Origin: Bacteroides sp.
GTDB taxonomy: Bacteria > Bacteroidota > Bacteroidia > Bacteroidales > Bacteroidaceae
Assembly: GCA_019417975.1 (NCBI GenBank)
Contig: DYCT01000110.1
Coordinates: forward strand, 1 to 6,838
Direction: 5' to 3'
Length of the DNA: 6,838 nt
The notes under the pieces are model-generated. The model saw nothing but the letters and a program-made list of their open reading frames with translations, searched no databases and was not told the origin of the DNA. Below are positions 1 through 6,813 of this stretch, piece after piece. Within the stretch, counting starts at the first letter, position 1. Each line of letters begins with the position of its first letter. The position numbers and the translations under genes are program-made.

Positions 1-36
1 ATTATAAATAATATAAATTCAACAAGATACATTACC

Positions 37-1797
37 ATGAAAAAAGGACTAACCATACTTTTATTATTCTTATCGACCATCTGTTGCTTCATACAGGCAC
101 ATGAAATCAACGAACAAGAAGCCCAAAAAGCAGCTATTCGCTTTTTCAGCCGAAACAACAGATTACGCCAGCTCGCAGGCAAGCCGACTGTAATTCCTAC
201 CCTTTCTTATACACTTCAAGAATCGGGTAAAAACAGCATCTATATCTACAACAATTCATCCGACCAAGGCTTTGTACTGATTGCCGGAGATGACCAAGCA
301 CCTCAAATCATAGGTTACTCGGATGAAGGAAACTTCCAATACGACCAACTTCCGGCTAACGCAAAAGCTTTTGTAAACCACTTGTCGGCCCAAATAGGTG
401 CTATCAGCAACGGTCAAGAAGCAGCGTCGACTGCGCTTTGGGATACCGAAGTGCAACCTTTGCTCAAATGTAAATGGGGACAAGAAGAGCTGTTTAACTC
501 GCAATGTCCACTTTACCAAGACCAGCGATGTATGACCGGATGTGTAGCGACTGCCATGGCTCAAGTGATGTATAAACACCAATGGCCGGCTACAGGCAAT
601 GGTGAAATCAATTACAAAACTATGAGTTTAGGAATACATCTTTCTAAAGATTTGAGCCAATCGACCTATTTATGGCCTCAAATGTTGCCTGCTTACACCA
701 ACGAAAGCAACGCAGAATCGATTGAACAAGTAGCCCAACTCATGGCCGATTGTGGTTATTCCGTACAAATGGACTACACGCTCAGAGCAAGTGGTGCAAG
801 TGGCTATGAAATGGTAAGAGCCTTGGTAGAAAACTTCAATTACGACAAAGGTACACACCTTCTCACGGAAGACTATTATACCGCAGAAGAATGGAGAGAA
901 CTGGTAAAGGCTGAATTAGATGCCGGACGTCCCTTGCTCTATGGAGGGTCTACCATCTCAAACGAAGGACACCAATTCGTATGCGATGGGTATAACAAAG
1001 ATGGCTTGTTTCACATCAATTGGGGATGGACAGGAACAAGCGACGGCTATTTCCTACTGACGCTACTCAATCCGGCCGACCAAGGTACCGGTGGTTCTTC
1101 AACCAACCAAGCATTCAACCTATATGTAGATGCTGTATTTGGGATGCAACCTCCGGTAGAAAACTCTGTAGCCAAACCTTACAAACTGTATTACACAAAC
1201 CTTAAAGCCGCGGTAACCGGTCCGAAAACAGTTCGCCTGAACGCTTTAGAACTGGTCAACTTATGCTACAGTACATTCTTTGGTGACCTCCGTCTGGAGT
1301 TGTTCGATTTGGCTTCTAAAGACACCGTATATTCTACGAAGACCAAACAACCTATAATTATCCAACCAGTAATGCAAACGAAGAATCAAGTTTTCGAGTT
1401 CGATGCTTCTACGCTGAAGCCAGGAGCTTATGGTTTCCGTCTTGTCTCTATAGATGCCTACAATCAGGAAGACATCCTTTGCGGAAAGCCATCAAAGCAA
1501 TCACCTTATCTGGTCGTTACAGCAGACGGAGTAGACATCACATACGAGGAACCGACATCTATTCATCAAAAGGCAGAAGTAGAGCATCCTACATTCTTCA
1601 TGGATCGCTCGTCCAAGCAAATCTACTTGTCGGATGTTAATCCTATTGTTACAGCGGAAATCTATTCTCTGCAAGGACACTTGGTCCAAAAATCCAGTCA
1701 TACATCTTCCGTCTCTTTGGAAGGTTTACAACCGGGGTGCTATCTGCTGAAATGGCAAACGAGTAAAGGAGGATATACTCAAAAATTCTGTTACTAA
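37..1797 (+). CDS. Exported C10 (streptopain-like) cysteine peptidase with propeptide and C-terminal sorting-like domain
   Basis: This is a secreted papain-fold cysteine peptidase of family C10 (the SpeB/streptopain, interpain and Bfp/Btp family), made as an inactive precursor. Residues 1-21 form a signal peptide (MKK, then a hydrophobic core, likely cut after FIQA). Residues about 22-125 match the Spi-type propeptide, including a GFVLIAGDDQAPQIIGYS stretch. The catalytic domain runs from about 135 to 370. The nucleophile is Cys169 in TGCVATAMAQ, the base is His312 in GHQFVCDGY, and the INWGW block at 327-331 carries the conserved Asn and Trp residues. Residues 371-500 look like a beta-sandwich spacer, and about 525-586 resemble a type IX secretion type A sorting domain (IYSLQGHLV, then LQPGCYLL). 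At 586 aa it is longer than SpeB (about 400 aa) because of these C-terminal parts. All catalytic residues are present, so it should be active after propeptide removal. Its natural substrate is unknown. The start is the only ATG directly ahead of the signal peptide. Family call firm; sorting tail less so. Confidence 0.93.
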   Translation: MKKGLTILLLFLSTICCFIQAHEINEQEAQKAAIRFFSRNNRLRQLAGKPTVIPTLSYTLQESGKNSIYIYNNSSDQGFVLIAGDDQAPQIIGYSDEGNFQYDQLPANAKAFVNHLSAQIGAISNGQEAASTALWDTEVQPLLKCKWGQEELFNSQCPLYQDQRCMTGCVATAMAQVMYKHQWPATGNGEINYKTMSLGIHLSKDLSQSTYLWPQMLPAYTNESNAESIEQVAQLMADCGYSVQMDYTLRASGASGYEMVRALVENFNYDKGTHLLTEDYYTAEEWRELVKAELDAGRPLLYGGSTISNEGHQFVCDGYNKDGLFHINWGWTGTSDGYFLLTLLNPADQGTGGSSTNQAFNLYVDAVFGMQPPVENSVAKPYKLYYTNLKAAVTGPKTVRLNALELVNLCYSTFFGDLRLELFDLASKDTVYSTKTKQPIIIQPVMQTKNQVFEFDASTLKPGAYGFRLVSIDAYNQEDILCGKPSKQSPYLVVTADGVDITYEEPTSIHQKAEVEHPTFFMDRSSKQIYLSDVNPIVTAEIYSLQGHLVQKSSHTSSVSLEGLQPGCYLLKWQTSKGGYTQKFCY

Positions 1798-1834
1798 TCA
1801 ATTACAATCGTGCAGACGATAGAACAAATCAAGA

Positions 1835-3964
1835 ATGGATTCTTTTATAAAACATATAACAGCAGCAACCAAGCTGACAGAGCAACAGGTTCGAAATACA
1901 CTTAAATTGCTTCTTGACGGAGCGACTATTCCGTTTATCAGCCGCTACCGCAAGGAAGCAACACATGGATTGGACGAATTGCAAATAGCTGAAATAAAAG
2001 ATTTGTACGACCACCTATGCGAATTGGAAAAACGTAAAAAACCAATTTTGCAAACGATAGAGGAGCAAGGCAAACTGACACAAGAGCTCAAAAACAAAAT
2101 TGAACAATGTCAAGACAGTACCCAATTGGAGGACCTCTATCTGCCTTATAAGCCCAAACGCAAGACACGAGCAGAAATAGCTCGACAGAGGGGATTGGAA
2201 CCATTAGCACAGAAACTGATGCAACAACATGCCGTTGATGCAGATGATTTGGCACTCCACTACCTCACCGATGAGGTTAAAGATACCGAAGAAGCTTTGA
2301 AAGGGGCCAGAGACATCATCGCAGAACAAGTGAGCGAAAACGAATTTGCACGCAACCAGGTGCGAAACCTGTTTACACGAAGCGCAATCATTACATCGAA
2401 AGTCATAAAAGGGAAAGAGGAAGAAGCAGCCAAATACCGCGACTATTTTGCTTTCTCAGAGCCGTTGAAAAACTGTTCCTCTCACCGAATGCTGGCCCTA
2501 CGCAGAGGAGAGTCGGAAGGTTTTTTACGCATATCCATCAGTCCGGACGATGAAACTTGCATTGAGAAGTTGCATCATACGTTTGTAAAAGGGAGCAATC
2601 CATGCAGCCGACAGGTAAGCGAAGCCGTGACCGATGCCTATAAACGCCTGCTGAAATCCTCAATCGAAACAGAATTTGCAGCCTCATCAAAAGCAAAAGC
2701 CGACGAAGAGGCCATCCATATCTTTGCCAAGAACCTGAAGCAACTTTTATTAGCTCCACCTCTCGGACAGAAACGAGTCTTAGGTATCGACCCCGGATTC
2801 CGTACCGGATGCAAATTGGTATGCCTCGATGCAGAAGGAAACTTACGCCATTTTGAAGCCATTTACCCACACCCACCTCAAAACGAACAGTCGCAAGCCG
2901 GACGAAAAGTTGTAAAATTGGTTGAGATGTATGACATCCAAGCCATCGCTATCGGCAACGGCACAGCCAGTAGAGAGACAGAAGCCTTTATCACGTCTTT
3001 GCGTTTCGACCGCAAAGTACAAGTATTTGTGGTCAGCGAAAATGGAGCATCCATCTATTCTGCATCAAAGACGGCACGCGAAGAGTTTCCCGATTACGAT
3101 GTGACTGTAAGAGGGGCTGTATCCATCGGACGACGCTTGATGGACCCATTGGCCGAACTGGTCAAGATAGAACCCAAATCTATCGGTGTGGGACAATACC
3201 AACACGATGTAGACCAAACCAAACTGAAAAAGGCATTGGACCAAACCGTGGAAAGTTGTGTAAACGCAGTAGGTGTCAACTTAAACACTGCCAGCAAGCA
3301 CCTATTGATGTATATATCCGGATTGGGTCCGCAATTGGCACAGAATATCGTAACGCATCGTGCAGAACACGGAGCATTCTCCAACCGAAAACAACTGTTG
3401 GAAGTGCCACGCATGGGTGCTAAAGCTTTTGAACAATGTGCAGGATTCTTACGTATACCGAATGGAAGCAACCCTCTCGACAATACAGCTGTACATCCGG
3501 AAAGCTACCCGATAGTGGAGCAAATGGCCAAAGACATGAAATGCTCGGTAAACGAACTAATCAGCGAAAAAGGAATTAGAAAAAACATCCAGCTACAGCA
3601 CTATCAGACCGACACTGTGGGGATGCCTACCCTCAATGACATCATGGAAGAGCTAGATAAACCTGGACGCGACCCACGTAAAAGCATTCAAGTATTCGAA
3701 TTCGATCCGCGTATCAAGCAGCTTGATGATTTACAGACGGGAATGACCCTCCCCGGCATTGTGACCAACATCACCAACTTTGGATGTTTTGTAGATATAG
3801 GAATCAAAGAGAATGGGCTGGTACATATCTCTCAACTTGCCGACCACTTTGTGAGCGACCCTACTACCATAGTAAGTCTTCACCAACATGTCAAAGTTAA
3901 AGTCATCAGCATTGATAAGGAACGAAAACGAGTAGGACTCAGCATGAAGGAATCTGCTGAATAA
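1835..3964 (+). CDS. tex: Tex family RNA-binding transcriptional accessory protein with S1 domain
   Basis: Tex is a conserved cytoplasmic nucleic-acid-binding protein, related to eukaryotic Spt6 and linked to transcription and RNA metabolism. At 709 aa this copy is near the family norm of about 710-780 aa and appears complete. The N-terminal helical part carries the hallmark GATIPFISRYRKEATHGLDE (29-48) and LEDLYLPYKPKRKTRAEIA (98-116). A YqgF/RNase H-like domain starts at KRVLGIDPGFRTG (313-325) and includes AIGNGTASRETE (372-383) and SENGASIYSASKTAREEFPD (401-420). Helix-hairpin-helix motifs follow at about 484-545 (ISGLGPQLAQNIV, then LLEVPRMGAKAFEQCAGFLRI). A C-terminal S1 RNA-binding domain covers about 633-705 (GMTLPGIVTNITNFGCFVDIG, then GLVHISQL). 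It lies 37 nt after the peptidase gene on the same strand. That gap has no convincing terminator or TAnnTTTG box, so read-through from upstream is likely. The leader before the ATG is A-rich with no strong Shine-Dalgarno, as is usual in Bacteroidetes. Confidence 0.96.
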   Translation: MDSFIKHITAATKLTEQQVRNTLKLLLDGATIPFISRYRKEATHGLDELQIAEIKDLYDHLCELEKRKKPILQTIEEQGKLTQELKNKIEQCQDSTQLEDLYLPYKPKRKTRAEIARQRGLEPLAQKLMQQHAVDADDLALHYLTDEVKDTEEALKGARDIIAEQVSENEFARNQVRNLFTRSAIITSKVIKGKEEEAAKYRDYFAFSEPLKNCSSHRMLALRRGESEGFLRISISPDDETCIEKLHHTFVKGSNPCSRQVSEAVTDAYKRLLKSSIETEFAASSKAKADEEAIHIFAKNLKQLLLAPPLGQKRVLGIDPGFRTGCKLVCLDAEGNLRHFEAIYPHPPQNEQSQAGRKVVKLVEMYDIQAIAIGNGTASRETEAFITSLRFDRKVQVFVVSENGASIYSASKTAREEFPDYDVTVRGAVSIGRRLMDPLAELVKIEPKSIGVGQYQHDVDQTKLKKALDQTVESCVNAVGVNLNTASKHLLMYISGLGPQLAQNIVTHRAEHGAFSNRKQLLEVPRMGAKAFEQCAGFLRIPNGSNPLDNTAVHPESYPIVEQMAKDMKCSVNELISEKGIRKNIQLQHYQTDTVGMPTLNDIMEELDKPGRDPRKSIQVFEFDPRIKQLDDLQTGMTLPGIVTNITNFGCFVDIGIKENGLVHISQLADHFVSDPTTIVSLHQHVKVKVISIDKERKRVGLSMKESAE

Positions 3965-4020
3965 ACAACAGATGATTCGGAGTCACAAAAGCAATAAAAT
4001 CATTACAGCCCTTATAGGCA

Positions 4021-4052
4021 AAAAAAAGAGAAGCTATCGCCTCTCTTTTTTT
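4021..4052. terminator. Bidirectional intrinsic terminator between convergent genes
   Basis: Seven A's (4021-4027) lead into a hairpin and seven T's (4046-4052) follow it. The arms 4021-4034 and 4039-4052 pair over 14 positions with one A/C mismatch (A4032 against C4041) and a TATC loop. Seven of the pairs are the A-tract against the T-tract. The symmetry gives a U-tract in either direction, so the element can end the tex transcript (stop 57 nt upstream) and the LRR transcript (stop 17 nt away on the other strand). On the - strand the mismatch position reads as G opposite U, which can wobble-pair, so that hairpin is slightly stronger. Confidence 0.85.
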
Positions 4053-4068
4053 GTATCTAACAATCTCT

Positions 4069-5025
4069 TTATTCGCCAACCTGCACACGCTCCAAACGTG
4101 TACAACCCAAGAAAGCATCTTCAGCAATATTTTGCACAGAAGCAGGAAGCTTCAATACTCCTGTAAGATGAATGCAACCACTGAACGCACGTTGTTCAAT
4201 ACCGCTCATAGTCTCAGGTAATTTCACAAACATCAGATAACGCTTCTGCGAAAAAGTAAATGCCGGTATACGTCCGTTGTCTGTTCGGCTCAAATCAATG
4301 CTTACCAGATTAGGCATATTATCGCGTATCTCCTTAAAGTCGTTCAAATCAAGACTTCCTTCAACGGTCAATACATTCACCTGATCCAACCGATACCCGC
4401 TCTTACGTACCTCTGCTGTCAATGTACCCGGTTCGGGCAATGTGACAGATACAGATACCGGATCACCTTCCAGAATATTAAAATTCTGCCATTTCTCTTT
4501 ACGCCAATAAGCATCTCTGCATCCTAAAGGAACAAAAACTGTCACCAAACTATCATTCAATGCACCATTCAACAAGTTTACCGGTTTCTTCTTTTTTAGC
4601 TGCACCACTTGCAAACGGTCGCAATCTTTGAAAGCAGCATCCTCAATATTAAGCAATTTGGTAGGTAGAATCACCTGTTCCAGCTGTTTATGTCCGCAAA
4701 AAGCATAGGCGGGTATACAGTTAAGCGGATATACATATTGCTTACCGCCCGGATAAGTACCCTTCTTACCAACATACATCCGCACCTCAGCATTGGTCAA
4801 ATCCAGCTGACGTAAATTCTTAAACTCATCGCGCAATGCCCGAAAGTCAATAGCATTCAGCTTTCCGGAAACAGCCAAATGAGTGATTGTTGCAGCTTCT
4901 TCTTCCGTAAACTGAGCACGCAACTGTCCACAATCGGGTACAAATACATTTTTAGGTTCTTGTGCCATCACTATTCCCAACTGAAAAAACAAGAACAAGG
5001 TCATCCAAAAATATTTCATATTCAT
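4069..5025 (-). CDS. Exported BspA-like leucine-rich-repeat protein
   Basis: This is a 318-aa exported protein built from LRR_5/BspA-type repeats; proteins of this type bind other proteins or cell surfaces, but the partner here is unknown. Residues 1-21 form a signal peptide (MNMKYFWMTLFLFFQ core, cut expected at VMA/QEP). There is no lipobox cysteine and no further membrane segment, so a periplasmic or released product is likely. Repeat hallmarks are IPAYAFCGHKQLEQVILP (104-121), IEDAAFKDCDRLQVVQL (127-143), IPAFTFSQKRYLMFVKLP (253-270), IEQRAFSGCIHLTGVLKLP (276-294) and IAEDAFLGCTRLERVQV (300-316). The protein consists of two similar halves (about 33-143 and 200-316) joined by a VFVPLGCRDAYW segment (163-174). 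It ends one residue or so after the last repeat, with no C-terminal anchor. It starts 32 nt after the ABC-F stop, with no promoter seen in between, so it is probably the second gene of that operon. A second ATG two codons in (5017-5019) is an alternative start that would leave the signal peptide intact. Confidence 0.85.
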   Translation of the reverse strand: MNMKYFWMTLFLFFQLGIVMAQEPKNVFVPDCGQLRAQFTEEEAATITHLAVSGKLNAIDFRALRDEFKNLRQLDLTNAEVRMYVGKKGTYPGGKQYVYPLNCIPAYAFCGHKQLEQVILPTKLLNIEDAAFKDCDRLQVVQLKKKKPVNLLNGALNDSLVTVFVPLGCRDAYWRKEKWQNFNILEGDPVSVSVTLPEPGTLTAEVRKSGYRLDQVNVLTVEGSLDLNDFKEIRDNMPNLVSIDLSRTDNGRIPAFTFSQKRYLMFVKLPETMSGIEQRAFSGCIHLTGVLKLPASVQNIAEDAFLGCTRLERVQVGE

Positions 5026-5057
5026 TCTTTTTATTTGATTTACAAAAACCTATCGGC

Positions 5058-6677
5058 TTACTTATCGCCATACATGCGTCTACGAAGCTCTTTGATATGG
5101 TCAGACGAGATATACTCATCATACTCCATCATCTTATCAATAATACCGTTAGGTGTCAACTCTATCACACGGTTTGCTACTGTCTCAATAAACTCATGGT
5201 CGTGTGAAGAGAACAGGATATTTCCTTTGAAGGTCTTCAGGTTATTGTTGAACGCCTGAATAGATTCCAAATCCAAGTGGTTTGTAGGGGTATCCAATAT
5301 CAGACAGTTGGCATTGCGCAACTGCATACGGGCAATCATACAACGCATTTTTTCTCCTCCGGAAAGTACACTCGCTTTTTTAAGCACTTCCTCACCCGAG
5401 AAAAGCATACGTCCTAAAAAGCCTTTCATATATACTTCATTGCCCTCGCCAAACTGACTAAGCCAATCCACCAGATTAAGGTCTGTTTCGAAGAACGATG
5501 TATTATCAAGTGGTAAATAAGCAGTGGTAATAGTAACACCCCAGTTGAAATGTCCGCTATCCGGCTTCATATTTCCATTGATAATCTCAAAGAAAGCAGT
5601 CATGGCACGTGGGTCGCGCGACAGGAATACAATCTTATCTCCCTTCTCTACATTGAAATTGACATCATTAAACAAAACAACTCCATCGTCTGTCTTCTTA
5701 CTCAAGCCCGATACTTCCAATATTTGGTTACCCGGCTCACGCTCCATAGAAAAGATAATACCCGGATATTTACGTGAAGAAGGTCTGATTTCTTCCACGT
5801 TGAGCTTTTCCAACATCTTCTTACGGCTGGTAGTCTGCTTACTCTTTGCCACGTTTGCCGAGAAACGACGAATAAACTCTTCCAATTCTTTCTTTTTCTC
5901 TTCAGCTTTCGCTTTCTGGTTCTGCTGCTGGCGAAGCGCTAATTGACTAGATTCATACCAGAAACTATAGTTACCGGCAAACAAGTTGATTTTGCCATAA
6001 TCGATATCTACCGTATGTGTACAAACAGAATCGAGGAAATGACGGTCGTGGCTCACTACCAACACCGTATGTTCAAAGTTCGACAAATACTCCTCCAACC
6101 ACATCACAGTCTCCATATCCAAATCGTTGGTAGGCTCATCGAGCAACAAGTTATCCGGATTTCCATACAGAGCTTGCGCCAACATCACACGGACTTTCTC
6201 CTTACCACTCAAATCTCCCATGAGCATATAATGTTTATCTTCACTAATGCCCAGTCCGCTCAACAAAGCAGCTGCATCACTTTCTGCATTCCATCCGTCC
6301 AACTCAGCAAAGCGCTCTTCCAGCTCTGATACCTTCAGTCCGTCTTCATCTGTAAAGTCTTCTTTCGCATACAGAATTTCGCGCTGCTTCATGATATCCC
6401 ACAAAATGGTATGCCCCATCATCACGGTATCCATTACCGTAAAGCCATCCCATTTAAAGTGGTCCTGACTCAACACAGACAAACGCTCGCCCGGACCTAA
6501 TGTGATACTTCCTTTAGTAGGCTCTAACTCACCCGAAATGGTGCGCAAGAATGTTGATTTACCTGCTCCATTGGCACCGATAATTCCATAGCAGTTGCCA
6601 TGTGTAAACTTCAGATTAACTTCATTAAATAAAACCCTTTTACCAAACTGTACTGCTACATCAGAAACTGTTATCAT
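5058..6677 (-). CDS. ABC-F family ATPase, YbiT/YkpA-like ribosome-associated factor
   Basis: This soluble protein has two ATP-binding cassettes in one chain and no membrane domain, which defines ABC-F. Members of the family bind the ribosomal E site and act on translation. NBD1 (about 1-235) has Walker A GANGAGKST (34-42), a signature reading LSGKE (156-160), Walker B LLLDEP (177-182) and the H-loop His210. The inter-domain linker (about 240-300) is charged and helical (QQQNQKAKAEEKKKELEEF). NBD2 (about 318-515) has an intact signature LSGGE (438-442) and His492, but its Walker A position reads SRDPRAMTA (353-361) and its Walker B is LILDTP. The length of 539 aa, the ILGRLLF-like GFLGRMLFSGEEVLKKASVLSGGEK block and the short linker fit the housekeeping YbiT/YkpA branch rather than antibiotic-resistance ABC-F proteins, whose linkers are usually longer. 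The ATG follows AAGAAG directly and opens a standard MITVSDVAVQFG start. A well-placed promoter lies upstream. It is the first gene of a probable operon with the LRR gene. Confidence 0.94.
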   Translation of the reverse strand: MITVSDVAVQFGKRVLFNEVNLKFTHGNCYGIIGANGAGKSTFLRTISGELEPTKGSITLGPGERLSVLSQDHFKWDGFTVMDTVMMGHTILWDIMKQREILYAKEDFTDEDGLKVSELEERFAELDGWNAESDAAALLSGLGISEDKHYMLMGDLSGKEKVRVMLAQALYGNPDNLLLDEPTNDLDMETVMWLEEYLSNFEHTVLVVSHDRHFLDSVCTHTVDIDYGKINLFAGNYSFWYESSQLALRQQQNQKAKAEEKKKELEEFIRRFSANVAKSKQTTSRKKMLEKLNVEEIRPSSRKYPGIIFSMEREPGNQILEVSGLSKKTDDGVVLFNDVNFNVEKGDKIVFLSRDPRAMTAFFEIINGNMKPDSGHFNWGVTITTAYLPLDNTSFFETDLNLVDWLSQFGEGNEVYMKGFLGRMLFSGEEVLKKASVLSGGEKMRCMIARMQLRNANCLILDTPTNHLDLESIQAFNNNLKTFKGNILFSSHDHEFIETVANRVIELTPNGIIDKMMEYDEYISSDHIKELRRRMYGDK

Positions 6678-6723
6678 CTTCTTTATACCTTATATATTAT
6701 ATAGTACTTTATTTATAAAGTTG

Positions 6724-6755
6724 CAAAGGTAGGCAAAATCTGCCATAATGCCATA
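6724..6755 (-). promoter_or_regulatory. Bacteroidetes-type promoter for the ABC-F gene
   Basis: Read on the - strand, the -7 box TACCTTTG (6731-6724) matches the Bacteroidetes consensus TAnnTTTG exactly. TATG (6755-6752), 20 nt upstream, matches the -33 TTTG at three of four positions, and the spacing is normal. Transcription would start near 6717, giving a leader of about 40 nt that is almost all A and T. The element was assigned by eye from the known consensus. Confidence 0.7.
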
Positions 6756-6756
6756 C
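6741..6756. repeat. Tandem 8-bp direct repeat overlapping the ABC-F promoter
   Basis: TGCCATAA is followed directly by TGCCATAC, two 8-bp units that agree at seven positions. They lie in the spacer and over the -33 element of the ABC-F promoter. A GGCA at 6732-6735 forms an additional inverted half-site with the first unit. This could be a binding site for a regulator, or chance; the role is inference. Confidence 0.4.
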
Positions 6757-6781
6757 GATGTGCGCTTTTTCAACTTGTAGA

Positions 6782-6813
6782 TTAGGGCATTCACAAAAAA
6801 AAGAGTACTTTTG
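6782..6813 (+). promoter_or_regulatory. Probable + strand promoter for a gene beyond the right edge
   Basis: TACTTTTG at 6806-6813 matches the Bacteroidetes -7 consensus TAnnTTTG. TTAG at 6782-6785, 20 nt upstream, agrees with the -33 TTTG at three of four positions. Transcription would begin at about 6820 and run out of the window. No start codon appears in the remaining 25 bases, so the gene it serves is not visible. It is divergent from the ABC-F promoter, with the two -7 boxes about 74 bp apart. Confidence 0.6.

Noticed and set aside
1..36. Promoter for the peptidase gene in the AT-rich left edge
   Set aside because: No TAnnTTTG box is visible in these 36 bases; the promoter, if close, lies outside the window.
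37..99. Lipoprotein signal in the peptidase because of Cys16 and Cys17
   Set aside because: The residues before each Cys (S-T-I and T-I-C) do not form a lipobox, while IQA followed by HEI gives a reasonable signal peptidase I site.
1807..1820. Inverted repeat ATCGT-GCAG-ACGAT between the peptidase and tex genes
   Set aside because: The stem is only 5 bp and no T-tract follows, so it does not qualify as a terminator, and short repeats of this size are common by chance.
3094..3483. 129-codon open frame antisense to tex
   Set aside because: It lies wholly within a well-supported Tex coding region (YqgF and HhH domains), its translation has no recognisable domain, and it has no promoter or leader of its own.
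5524..6329. Two open frames of 140 and 128 codons antisense to the ABC-F gene
   Set aside because: They shadow conserved ABC motifs on the other strand, and their translations look like non-coding frames without domain features.
5058..6677. Antibiotic-resistance ABC-F protein
   Set aside because: The short inter-domain linker and overall match to the YbiT/YkpA branch point to a housekeeping factor, and there is no mobile element or resistance context nearby.
6681..6720. Inverted repeat CTTTATA/TATAAAG flanking an AT-only stretch in the ABC-F leader
   Set aside because: The arms are 7 bp and nearly all A-U, one arm spans the predicted transcription start, and the leader has no reading frame or alternative hairpin that would suggest attenuation.
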